From NCBI GenBank assembly GCA_963693305.1, contig OY855905.1, positions 29,948,437 to 30,012,436 on the forward strand: a stretch of 64,000 bases of DNA, in the 5' to 3' direction. The position numbers and the translations under genes are program-made. The notes below the pieces were generated by a model, which ran no database searches, was not told the origin of the DNA, and saw only the letters and a list, made by a program, of their open reading frames with translations. How positions within the stretch are numbered: position 1 is the stretch's first letter; each line of letters begins with the position of its first letter. The DNA comes from Meandrina meandrites. Its lineage: Eukaryota > Cnidaria > Anthozoa > Scleractinia > Meandrinidae. Of this stretch, positions 20,481 to 32,220 are shown in pieces.

Positions 20481-21976
20481 AAACGTATTTTTGAAACGTT
20501 GTCTGTTAAATAGCAGTAAGCAGGCCATGCATGATTATAAATTTTCCTCGTAAATAAGAAATCGAGCTTTGATTGTGCCCTGATTTATAATTTTGTGGTC
20601 CTCACTTACTGCCTTTCTCTGAAACGTGGCCTACTCCCACCCCACCTTCTGTTACTTACTGGTTGCTATCTGTACCAAAAGCAGAATAAATCGCACGGCG
20701 AGACCAAAATCGGTGAAACCGTCCTGTACAATAGTTTTCAGCTTTAGAAGAAATGATTCCACTGTCCGATGCCTTTAGGAGGCCCGCGGGTATTTATTTG
20801 TCTGACAGGTCCCTTTTTAGGTAGCAGCAGAAATTTTTGCCAGTGATTCACCTCAAAATACCCGACAGAGCAGTGGGATCGGAGATGCCAAGTCTTATTG
20901 AAAACACTTGTCACCATTCTGAACTTTGAAAACTGCTTGGGCTAAAGTCAAACTGCAGCACACTCATCATGACCACCCGGCATGACACCACCACATGTGA
21001 TGTTACAGTGAGGATATTGGGCAACATGTAGCATGCTTTTTTTAAGAAAGAGTTCAGATGATCAAGGATGAACAGTAATTTTATTTAGTTTTATTCGTCA
21101 AAGTCAAATTCTGTAAATAGTTTCTTTTCAGATGATGGGAAATTCTTTTCTGATCCAAGTTTTAAGTGATATCAGCCTTTAAAGGGCTGGATACTGTTGG
21201 TCAAGATAGCCATCACATTTATGCAGCAGTTGAGATGGACAGAACAATATAGCAATTTTAAGCGCAAAATTCACTGTTTTGTAAAATCTACGGTTAGCAT
21301 TATTATGTAACTTGCTGTGAGTCATTCGCAAAATTTCACCGTGGCATATTAAAAATAATCGCGTTTTATTAAAAAAATAAGCCTTTTTATGACTTTACAC
21401 GTTATTTCAGGATTCTTCTACCAGGCTTAAATTCTGAGAAATCGCTTAATGCTTTTCTTTTCCAAAACGGGGAATGGCAGGGAGTGGAGATTTGCCAGTT
21501 TGAGCCCACGTTGTAGACGATGCGGCTGTCCATTCGGCCTATCATGCACTGCGGTCGCACTGCACTTGAGCGGCCATTTTAAATGTTTTTGGAAATCACA
21601 ACATTTCATTGTGGAGGAACGATCTGCTTTTGAACCGAAATTATGAAGTGTGAGCAAGGTAAGCAAAGGTGATATTGAGGTCAAAGTGCTACGATCAATA
21701 TTACAGCTAAGCTGGGGCTAACCATTTAATTTGTTTGCAGTTCAAATGAAGTTCACTTACACATTCATGATTCGATCATCGACATCATCGGCGCGTGCGT
21801 TTCTCATCTGTTTTGTCTGTTCTATAGAGCGGGGCGCTCACCACTAACTTAAAGCCCTGTCCACGTGTACTGGTACACTTACAAATGTAGATATACTACA
21901 GCTAAACAATAGCTCCAAAGCAATGAAAATACAATAGCTGTGTATTCCCCAATTCAATTCCCTTGACCCGCACACC
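20481..21976. other. No gene recognised
   Basis: Unique-looking A/T-rich sequence. Small open frames near 21427-21684 overlap on both strands and resemble no known protein. No repeats with clear ends were found. Confidence 0.4.
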
Positions 21977-22072
21977 CACCCTGCGAGCAGAGCCTGTTTT
22001 AACTTCCCTGCGGCTGAGAATTGGGAAGAACAAGTTTATCAGCGAAAAAGAAAGGGCTCTGCTCCCAGGGTA
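21977..22072. mobile_element. Short Mutator-like MITE with 9-bp target duplication
   Basis: The ends are CACCCTGCGAGCAGAGCC at 21977 and GGGCTCTGCTCCCAGGGTA ending at 22072. CCGCACACC lies directly outside both (21968-21976, 22073-22081), an exact 9-bp duplication. At 96 bp it is a minimal member of the family seen at 14057-14830. Confidence 0.8.
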
Positions 22073-23393
22073 CCGCACACCAGGACAGAGCCCAAACAAC
22101 AGGGAGCGAAGGCAAAGTTTATAAGCAGGTTTATAGAAGTGTTTATGTATGAGAATATCAAAAATTACATTTGTATTTTCTCGATTTAACACCCTAGACT
22201 TTCATTTCAAATCAAACTTGGCCTGGCGGACGGGTTTATACATTATTTTTGACAGTCATAACTGTCATTATTTTTGACAGTCATATATCTTGCCATTACA
22301 ACTGCAGCTTTTTATACCTCGAATACGTACTTCAGGGGGCTATGTACAACTCCACTTTGAAAACGCGGCGTTGATTTGATACCATCATAACTCGAGGGCA
22401 GTTTGAGGAACCTGGAGTTCAACTAGTTTTCCTTTCTCCACCTAATTAATATGTAGATAGAATTCATATCTAACAATTATTCCGTAAGCACGTGTTTGAT
22501 ATGAGCTGGCTATAACTATCTCATATCCTACAAGCACGAGTGGAATAATTGTTTTATTAAAACACCTAAAGAATTGCAGTATTTGAGCTCCCTGGCTGTT
22601 CTCGCTGACGCATGCACCTACCATGTTTTTAGTTCATGGTTTATAGCTCATATGCCATGGCCTGTAAACTAGTCAAGACTCGGGAATTGCAAAATACTAT
22701 GGCTAGTTTTCAACAAAGAAGGAAATGCAATGAAAGTAAGCACTCCATATGGTACAAATGACTTACGTCATGACGGATAACAACAAAAACAACTTTATTC
22801 TTGTTTTATACCGTCAACTTCCAAAAGTGACGTCGTCTTTACTTACGGATTCAGCAACGTGTTCCTGTCGCTGTTTTCGGAGGATCTTTACTTTCCGAAC
22901 CTGAAGGTAGCCTGTTCCAGGCGTTCGGTTAGTTGAGGAGCAGCGCGAAAAACAACGAGGGAAAAATAAGGGGAGGGGTGTGGGGAACTAGGCGAGAATA
23001 CCCAAGCTCTCTCGCCCCACTCGTCGTTCTTCGTACTTATCCCGTTATTAGCGCTGCTCCCCTGGAGCTGTCCAGTATCGCACAGTGTTACGCTGTTTTA
23101 TACAAGATATCTTCATTTGATGGGCTTTTCCTATCAGATTAAGGTCAAATCACTGAATAGAAATTAGTTTAAAATAAAACTGTCTAAGATGTCTTTTGAA
23201 GTTTCAAAAATTTCTCTTGCGGTTCTCGTTTCGACGTCAGCTTTGCCGACACTGTCTGTTGAGGCCCCATTGGTCTCTGTTCTGTGCTTGTGGCTGTTCA
23301 AAACGGCTAGACTGCTATGGCCTATTCTAGGCTCTTGGTCAGTGGGGCGAAAAGCGCCGGGGCAAGTGCGAACGAAGGAAAATTGAGTGGGTC
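22073..23393. other. No gene recognised; small direct repeat
   Basis: CATTATTTTTGACAGTCATA occurs twice within 22235-22290. Otherwise nothing with recognisable coding or RNA function. An ORF at 23164-23451 on the minus strand overlaps the next MITE and looks accidental. Confidence 0.4.
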
Positions 23394-23568
23394 TTGTCAA
23401 CTCTCGCCTTGCGGACACCCCGCTATTACGGACACTCGCTATTACGGACAATATTCAGATCCCCGGCTTTAGAGGTTTGACTGGAAATAACTCCCGCTGT
23501 TACGGACTCTCGCTAATATGGACACTTAACGAAGTCCCAAGCGTGTCCGCTATAACGAGAGTTGACTG
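23394..23568. mobile_element. Small pogo-like MITE
   Basis: TGTCAACTCTCGCC near the left end is the inverse of GAGAGTTGACTG at the right end, followed by TA. Interior words such as CGCTATTACGGACA recur and face GTCCGCTATAACG. It resembles the partial copy at 26576-26696. Confidence 0.65.
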
Positions 23569-24121
23569 TACACACTTCTAAAGTGATCTTTAGCAGTACA
23601 GTAGGTACTGTAGGTACGGTGGGAACGCCTGCGAAAATAACTGCCGCCGCGCTGCTTTGCCGAGTCTTTGACTTCGTGCATATGCAAGAGCATACTTGTT
23701 TCTTGCTTTCAAGTGGGAAAATTCATAAAATATCCATGTCATCTGGAGCCTAAAAATCAACCCAAGCAAAAAAGTGGTAGGGCTATAGCCCTACCAGCCC
23801 CTCCCCCTCCGCGGTCCCTACCTCTCCCTCCTCCTCCAGAGAGCTTGCCACGCAGGCAAGCATATATCAGGAACCAGATTGAGTTTTGATTAGCGACAAA
23901 ACGAAGGCAGGGCACGGCGGGAGTTATGCTTACAACGTGCGCTGAAGTGAACGCTGTAAAAGATCTGAGCATGCATATCAACGGTATATTGGCACGGAAT
24001 AGGGAGCTAGCCAAACTATGACGGGATCTGCATCTTGGTACATTTCATAGCCGTCTTGCAAAATAACCATATTCTGTGTATTTCGAGAAACGCGAACAAC
24101 GACGGATAAGTTTTCGTATTT

Positions 24122-24652
24122 TTGTTTGAACGCTGTGCTATTCATCCGATATATTTAGCTGGAACTGGTTCCTCGACCGATACTTACATGTACACTGAAT
24201 ATCTCAGTAGACAAACGCGAAATTTTCATGCAAGACAAAAATTCTTATTTAACTTCAGTGGCAGATTCACCCTCCTAATAAATTGGAATACGTTCATGGA
24301 AAAGCAAATTTGGATACTGATCAGTGTTCATTTCAATAATCTAAATGTCCGAAACAGTGCTCGCGAGAATGTTCTAGCTAAATGGAACGTTACCTCTTTT
24401 ATTTCTTATTCTCGCATGCGGGAACGCGTAAAATCTATTGAGTCCTGTATAAGTTCCTGTTTATCTCATAATTTTGAAATGTTGTGGGGCAGTTCTTCAG
24501 TCAACTGCGGCGTGTTTGTCGCATCTTTTCTCAAAGAAAATACAAGCTTGCCTGGTTGGTGTTCATATTTAGAAGAGTCAAATTATGAAATAAGGGATAC
24601 TGACTTGATGTATCAGCGCGAAATTCTCAGAAGACACATTAAAAGAAATTAA
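24122..24652 (+). pseudogene. Ulp1/C48-protease-like ORF, probably decayed
   Basis: An open frame of 176 codons with no ATG until 24188. The second half fits the layout of Ulp1 (C48, SUMO-protease-like) domains: KQIWILISV where the family has a His-Trp pair, NS where it has Asp-Ser, WGSSSVNCGVFVASFL containing the Cys-Gly-Val-Phe nucleophile motif, and a closing REILRRHIKR segment. The nucleophile Cys is kept, but the expected His reads Ile and the expected Asp reads Asn, so activity is unlikely. Such domains occur in cellular SUMO proteases and in several DNA transposons. No flanking exons or transposon ends were identified. The call could be chance; the ORF length and four aligned landmarks argue against that. 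Confidence 0.35.
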
Positions 24653-25374
24653 TTTAAATCAGTAAGGAGAGTTTATATTTAGATCTCTGTACTGAATGTT
24701 TTAGTAAAAAGAGAGAATCCTCCCTTGCCTATACTTTTCTTATGTCCTAATGTCATGTTTCCAGGCGCGGGCTAAACCCGCAACGGTGAGCTCACTGAGA
24801 TTGTGAGTCGAGTTTTGCGTGCAAAGTAAGGGGTGTCTCGGGTTTAAAACCTTGAAAGAATGTTTAAAAATAGTCGTATGTGTGTCCGACAAGAAACCAA
24901 GATATTTGAACAGCGAATTCACCGGATGTGTTTATAATGTAAGAAATATTTTCTTAAGTTTATTGTTGTACACATGAAGAAAATTGTACATGAACTGCGA
25001 GTGTAAAGTAAAAACTGATCCTCGGTTGTACAGGGGTCATTTCTTCAGTTATAATTTCAAAGTTCAGATGGTTTTCTACTTGCATTTTCCTGGGACTCTT
25101 AGGTTTGAATTTCAAGAAAGAGCCCGCCACGCTATCAAGCAACCAGGATGAAACCATTAGTCGCGGCCATTTGTGCATTACTTTAATTTAAGAAGAGATC
25201 AGTTCAAAATGCGAAACAAAATCTTGTTCATCTGACTTGTTTATAGAGTAAGGTCGTAATACCGAATAAATGTGAGAGATATTCTGCGCACGGCCCAGCT
25301 TTTGATATATTGTTTAAATGGTTGACATTCATCAAGTATTATCTGTACTAAATTCCTTTCTTTTTTTGACATAG

Positions 25375-25441
25375 GCAAATACTTGTATCGGACGGAAGCC
25401 TTTCTCTTGATGCTGCGAGCGGATTAAGCCATCATATTAAA
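25375..25441 (+). other. Isolated exon-like segment
   Basis: A T-rich tract ending TTTTTTTGACATAG precedes 25375, and GTAAGTATT follows 25441. The 67-bp stretch is open in one frame (QILVSDGSLSLDAASGLSHH). It could be an exon of an unrecognised coding or non-coding transcript. There are no neighbours to join it to. Confidence 0.2.
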
Positions 25442-26575
25442 GTAAGTATTTTAAAGGGTAATTCCCACTTTTACGTTTTCTACAATAGTTAGAATGTCAC
25501 GATTATATGCTTTGTAGTGGTAAGAAATTAGAAAAAGGTTTTGATGTATTGAAACTACATGATTTACTGCTAATCTAGAAACGCTCTTTGAAGACAAGAC
25601 AATGTATTTTTACTGCACTGAAGGCCAGGTATTAAAATATATCAAAAAGCCTCGTACAAATACATCGAAAGCCTTATTTACATCAAACACCCAAAAAACC
25701 TTCTTAGAAGGAGGAAGGTATATTCGTGTTTTGCCCGTTGGGCAACCGATGAAGGGCATCATTCAAGAGATATAACAATATTTTATAACACGTTCTCTAT
25801 AAAGCTTATGATTTGCCGCCAAATAGCGCATTTTCTATGCATTGTCAACAGCATACGGGGCGTTCTAACAATGGTCTATTACTGTTTAGAAAGGTGAGAG
25901 GCGAACATAAATGCGTTTTGTGCAATTTGTGCCATGAATTGGCGTAATTTGTACACCTATAGCGGTTTAAAAGTGATTGTTTTACTGTGTAAACGCATCT
26001 AAATCGGAGGAGCCTAACTGCAAGCTCATCTCTGTTGGCGGTTTCTTTAAAATGAATCAACCACGACTATAATATTGCTACTTCCCGTTGACTGGATTCT
26101 AACTGGACATAGAGTGTCACCCTCTGGCATGTATGTTTTCAAATTCTCCAGTTGAACTATTTGCTGGTAGCTAGAGATGGCCTGTATAGTTTTTTGGGCC
26201 TTATATTACATTCTTACAAGACCACTGCGGGTTCACGGAAGTGACCTGGTACCCAGAGTTGAGGCCAATTTGCAAGGTCCAAGATTGCGCATGAGTTTTA
26301 TAGAAAGTCTTACTACCGCTGATTAAGTTGTACGCCTAGGGTGGTGTGACAACTGAGATGAATGTACGTAAAATACTTCTTTCTCTACCCCAGAGGGGCG
26401 TTAGACACGCACATAACGCTCAAGCTGGTTTAATTTCCTTTCAAGGGTGGAGAAAGAAGGTTATGTTGTACGCCACTCATTGCCATGTTCAGACCGGTCA
26501 GGAAATCGTCATAATTGTTTGCAAAAGCCGTTTTGCGCGTTCAAGTATTATGTTGCGTACTTCATAGAAGTAGTA

Positions 26576-26696
26576 CAGTCGTAGCTCTCCTTACGGACAC
26601 CTCCCTACTGGGGACAGTTCGCTTGTACCTCCATAATACGGACACACTTCACTGTCCCTTCGGTGTCGGTATTGAAGAGGTTCCGCGCTGGACTGT
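26576..26696. mobile_element. pogo-like MITE, short or degraded
   Basis: TA followed by CAGTCGTAGCTCTCCTTACGG, with GGACTG at the far end. TACGGACAC occurs twice inside, as in the MITE at 23394-23568. Confidence 0.45.
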
Positions 26697-26700
26697 GTGT

Positions 26701-27690
26701 AGAATAGTTTAAATATGCCAAGAACATTCGAGTGTTAGTGAGCTAGAGTTATGATGTTGCATTATTAGTAGTAAATTATCCACCATGATCAAAACAGGAA
26801 GAACCACTCACAATGTAGATTTCTACAGCACTGGACCACTTAAATACAACGTGTTATTTACATAATTGAGCAAGACAGTCAATGTTCCCTTAAGTTATGA
26901 ACATTCTAGTGTTTTGATGTTGCATCATTAGTAGTAAATTATCCACCATGATCAAAACAGGAAGAACCACTCACAATGTAGATTTCTATATGCTATTTAC
27001 ATAATCGAGTAACGAAGTAAGTCTTCCCTAAAGTTATGAACATTCGAGTGTTATGATGCTGCCGCATGTTTAGTAGTAAATTACACTTCAATCCTGATAG
27101 CTCGAACCTTCAGGAGAAAATGTTGAAGTTATCTGGATTCTAGTTACATGTATCGAGGGTAAAATTAGAAAGAAAATGCCCTTCAGTGTCCCATTATTTT
27201 ATCACATTTGAACGGTCCCTTATTCAGTCTCACACACAGTTCTTTGCTGTATATTGATATGAACTGTCACCGACTGACCGACTTGATATGTCTTTTTTGT
27301 GGTCTTCGTTTCGTCGCGTGATATTTCCACATTTTAAGCCGCACGCGGCGCGTGCGAGTGTATAGTAAACAACAAAGTACAACTGTATCCACCATGATCA
27401 AAACAGGAAGAACCACTCACAATGTAGACTTTCTAAAGTACCGGGACACTTGAATACGACATGCTATACGCAGCCAAAAAAGTTATCTCATTTGAACGGT
27501 CCCTTATTTAGTCGCACACACACAGTTCTATTGCTGTATATTGATATGAACTGTGACTGACCCACTTAGGATATGTTTTTTTTGTGGTCTTGGTTTTGTC
27601 ACATATATTTCGTTGCGTGATATGTCATCATTTTAAGCCGCACGCGGCCCGTGCGAGGCGGCACGTGCGAGTGTAATGTAAACAACAAAT
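26701..27690 (+). repeat. Patchwork of interleaved direct duplications
   Basis: Unit A (ATCCACCATGATCAAAAC, then GGAAGAACCACTCACAATG) starts near 26780, 26940 and 27389. Unit B, ACATTCGAGTGTTA-type with TAGTAGTAAATTA, occurs near 26724, 26902 and 27039. Unit C (TTGAACGGTCCCTTATT, CTGTATATTGATATGAACTG, then TAAGCCGCACGCGGC) occurs at 27207-27385 and 27490-27685. A unit A copy sits between the two C copies. No coding potential. The structure implies several rounds of local duplication with partial deletion. Confidence 0.8.
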
Positions 27691-29459
27691 TTAGACAATA
27701 GAAACCTGAAAGGTAAAAGCTTTCGTATTAGTAGGCCATTTATTATGGTGACGCCAGTGTGGTAAGGGGTACTAGAAGGCTTATCAATCAGATTATCAAC
27801 ATTGCCTGGGGTCTAGAATTTAAATTTAAGCTCCCAAATCTTTGAATCTTCATGCATTCAGCGGAGCAAAGGTTCTTGACTAGTTTGGGATTTTACCAAC
27901 TCAGTCTATTCTTCTTGTCGTTAAGCCAAGAACTTCACTTGCTTTTCCGTAATTTTGACTTGAAAGTATGCGCGCCAGCCTCTCATCCCTTGAACAAAAA
28001 GTGTCGGCAAACCTTTCTAAACATCCCACTTGAAACGCACTCCATGCGATCTAATGGGTCTTGAGGTGCTTTTAAAACACCTGTAATGATTGATTATGCA
28101 GGTTTCAGTAAGTCACTTATCAATAATTTTTTCTTATGATTGTAGCAATTAACTTCCCAGGCATCTTGCTGCCATATTACTTCGTAAAAAAATATGGAAA
28201 ATCTATCGCACTTCGATCTTCTGTATCCTCACCATTTTTATCCACTTTGGACAAACTGAACTAACATATTGCTCCTGGTTGTTCTGTATCTGTCGTAGCA
28301 TAGCGAAAGTAGCAAACAGATCCATAGGCTGTTGGCTGCACCCACACTTCTCTCAGATGAAAATATACAACTGAAAGAATTGAAACAAGAATGAGTAACG
28401 AGTTTACACACGTCCCGTCACCCACAGTGGTCTAACAGTTCGTTGCGTTAAAGTATTTCACCAGGAGTTTAAAGTTTTAAACACTGAGAAAATCGGAGTT
28501 CCTGAAGGTCAAAAAAAGAGGAAAATGGCGTCAAATACTATACAAAGAAGACCCTTTGTGTGTTTGAAGATATCTTTATATATGTAGCCGAGAACTAGAT
28601 AAACTAACTCTTGTTATTGAACCCTATTGAATCTTCTTATTGAGCCAGTTTAACGTTAAAACCTGCCCAAGGTATTCATGGTGTCTTGAAGTTGGAATTT
28701 TCCCGCCACTGATTGTAAGGCGCGAAGCAATGAGTTGCGAAAATGTGATTGGACAATTCAAAAACTCGTCGCGTATTGATTGGCTGAGGATCTTTCTTAT
28801 GTTTGTTTATGGATTGAGTTAATTAAGTATTTGTTGTGCAGATGGATCCTCTTTTACTTGTTGTGGTTTACCACGAGTTGCCGCAGCGGAGACCCCACCA
28901 AAATATAATTTTAAGAAATATCGCAAAAACCGATTCTCTATTTCGTCGACTTAATTGCTACATTTTGGGTTTATGTCACCAAGCGTATGAGCTAGACAAA
29001 GAGCCATCTTTTGCGCAATTTAAACAGATTTAACCAAGGAAGTCTTGCACAGCCCCAGGAAAGAAAGTGACGAGTTTATATGTTTCCATTCGCGTTTCAC
29101 TCTTGTTTTGTCAAACGTCTAACAATAGACTTTGCGCTTTTCAAAACAAGTTTGATTTGGTAGAGTGATCTTTCCCAAGATCGTTTAGTGGGGCCATTAA
29201 CTATATTGTAGTGACCGTAAACAGTGCGTTTAAGAAGCCATCAATCAACTAATGGCATGATTGACAGGTGAATGTCTTGAGAAAAGTGAATGTAGATAAT
29301 TTATACAGTGCATGGCCGCTATAAACAACATAAACATAACATTACAATAGTCGCATACTGTATAATTATGCTAACTTTGATCCCAATCCATTTCGATTAC
29401 AACGAACAGTGCTGTTACATAATCAAGAATATGAAGAAGTTTTCATTTTGATATGCTCC
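27691..29459. other. No gene recognised
   Basis: An open frame at 28842-29033 (+) begins with ATG just after an acceptor-like TTGTTGTGCAG and encodes 64 residues starting MDPLLLVVVYHELPQRRP. It matches nothing I know and is probably accidental. No repeats with clear ends. Confidence 0.35.
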
Positions 29460-31985
29460 CACTAACGTTAATCATAAGTTCAAGGATTCAAAGTGTTTAT
29501 GAAGTCCCAGCGTCGAAGAAGCACATTTTGAGTCGAAAAAAACCACACTATAGTCACCTTTGTCATACAGCGTGGGTTGAACACTTCCTTTTTTCGTTTC
29601 ATTTCAAAATGTCTCGGAGCTTGTAAATATATGTCGATGTAGAGACCTTCTTGTCTGCTTGTCAGTTGATTCCATTTATCGGCTGGCAGAGAAAAACGCC
29701 TTCAGCGGTTCACATCAGCGGGAATTAAAGTTACTGTAAATTTGTTCCTGTCTAGTGAAGTTCTATAAGGAAAGAGCATTCTTTACGCCAAACGAATGTC
29801 TCTTTTTTGAAGCACATTTTGTGTCGTGTAAAACCACAAGTGACCTTAATGATAGCAGAAGAAAAACGTCTCTAGCGGTTCACATCAGCGGGAATTGAAG
29901 TTACTGTAATTTTGGTTCTGTCTGATGAAGTTTCATTAACAGAAAAGAATTCTTTGTGGTTTGATATTTCGTGCTCCGTCGACGCCAAACTTATGTCCGT
30001 TATTGAAGCACAGTTTATGGAGAATTACACTGACCAAAAGTAGTCTTAGTGATAGCTGGCGTTGAACAATTCCTTTTCTCTCTTCAGTTTTCATTTCGTG
30101 GTGCTACAGAGCTTGTAAATACCTACAGATGTAGAGACTTGTCACAAAGATAATAACATTTATCAGCTAGCAGAGAAAAACGCCTTTAGCGGTTCACATC
30201 AGCGGGAATTAAAGTTGCTGTAATTTTGGTTCTGTCTGATGAAGTTCACGTCAATATAAAACTGACGTAAAATGAATTCTTTCGGCGGTTTGATGTAGCA
30301 TGCTCGACGCCAAACTTATGAACGTTATTCAGGCACAGTGAAAAACGCCTTCAGCGGGAATTAAAGTTGCTGTAATTTTGGTTCTGTCTGATGAAGTTCA
30401 CGTCAAAAATATAAAACTGACGTAAAATGAATTATTTGCGGTTTGATGTAGCATGCTCGACGCCAAACTTATGAACGTTATTTAGGCACAGGGAAAAACG
30501 CCTTTAGCGGTTCACATCAGCGGGAATTAAAGTTGCTGTAATTTTGGTTCTGTCTGATGAAGTTCACGTCAAAAATATAAAACTGACGTAAAATGAATTA
30601 TTTGCGGTTTGATGTAGCATGCTCGACGCCAAACTTATGAACGTTATTTAGGCACAGGGAAAAACGCCTTTAGCGGTTCACATCAGCGGGAATTAAAGTT
30701 GCTGTAATTTTGGTTCTGTCTGATGAAGTTCACGTCAATATAAAACTGACGTCAAATGAATTCTTTGCGGTTTGATGTAGCATGCTCGACACCAGACTTA
30801 TGAACGTTATTCAGCGGGAATAAAGTTGCTGTAATTCTTGTTCTGTTTGATGAAGTTCACGTCAGTAAAACAGAATTCTTTGCGGTTTGATGTAGCTTGC
30901 TCGACGCCAAACTTATGAACGTTATTTAGGCACAGTGAAAAACGCCTTTAGCGGTTCACAACAGCGGGAAATAAAGTTAATGTGATTTTGATTTTTCTCA
31001 CTGATGAAGTTCATAAAGAGAAAACAATTTTTTGAGGTTTGAAATAGCGTGGTCAACGCCAAACTTGTGCCCTTTATTGAGGCATGTTTTGTGCCGCATA
31101 ACACCACAAGTGGAAGTAACTTTTATTGATAGCTCTTGTTGAACCATTCCTTGGACGGCCGATCTTTTTTTTTTCATTTGATGGTGCTACAAAGATTGTA
31201 AAATACCTACAGATGTAGAGATTTTTCAGGTGAACAAATTTATCGGCCAGCGAAGAAAAACGCCTTTAACTGTTCACATCAGCGGGAATTAAAGTTGCTA
31301 TAATTTTGGTTCTGTCTGAAGAAGCTCATACAGAAAAAAGAATTCTTTGCGATTTGAAATAGCACTCACGCGGAATATTGAAGCAGATTTTGTGTCGAGT
31401 AACAATATAAGCTCAGTAGAAGTAACCTTGGTGAGAGCTTTTCAGGTACTACCTGCTTAATGAAGTTTGTTTCATTTGATGGTGCTGCACTGAGAGCTTT
31501 TAAAATACCTACAGATGTAGAAATTTGTCAGTTGAATTCATTTATCGGCTATAAAAGCAGAGAATTACGCCTTTAGCGGTTCACATCAGCGGGTATTAGA
31601 GTTGCTGTAATTTTGGTTTCTGTCTGATGAAGTTCACAAAAAGAAAATAACTATTTGAGGTTTGATGTAGCGTGCTTGACGCCAAACTTATGTCCGTTAC
31701 TGAATCGCATTTTAGGGCAATTAAACCACACGCGATCTCAGTACTGTCGATAGCTTAGGTTTGCATTTTGCTTTTCAAGGTGTTACGAGGATTGTAAGTA
31801 TATGAAGACCTAAATGAAGAGACGTTGTCGTCTCAATTTGTCAGCTGATGACATCCATCGGCAGAAAAAAACGCCGCGAGCGGTTCACATCAGCGGGAAT
31901 TAAAGTTACTATAAATTGGTTCCCGTCTGGTGAAGTTTCATAAAGAGAAAAGCATTGTTTAGGGTTTTGATAAAATTTAATAACC
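29460..31985 (+). repeat. Two-tier tandem array, about 11 units
   Basis: The unit start GAAAAACGCC (or a close variant) occurs near 29691, 29861, 30175, 30340, 30493, 30659, 30937, 31255, 31560 and 31864, with a truncated unit near 30811. Spacing falls into two classes: 126-170 bp and 304-318 bp. The core, AGCGGTTCACATCAGCGGGA, is followed by TTGCTGTAATTTTGGTTCTG and TGATGAAGTTCA. Short units add ACGTCA and TGACGT halves about 15 bases apart; long units add GGTGCTAC and CCTACAGATGTAGAGA with a TTTATCGGC block. The units around 30340-30800 are nearly identical, so local homogenisation is recent. No ORF spans units. Confidence 0.85.
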
Positions 31986-32220
31986 CGTTCACAGAGCCCT
32001 CGAGCGCAAGGCTTTTGTTTCTCGTAGTGTTTTGCTTTAAAAGGGCTCTTCTGGGCGTCAACACCTGACCACCAACCGCAAGACAAGCGTTTTGCTAACC
32101 ACAGCAATTCATCAGTCACCTACTGTTTGATTGATCTTTTATTTCACCACTGAACGTCACATTTTCATTGTTGTATTTTAGTTGAGCGCGCGCTTTTTGT
32201 GCTTCTTGGTTAGCTACAAA

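Noticed and set aside
29460..31985. CRISPR array or snoRNA cluster
   Set aside because: Units are 150-310 bp, vary throughout and lie in a eukaryotic genome; TGATGA occurs in each unit but with no paired D box or terminal stem.
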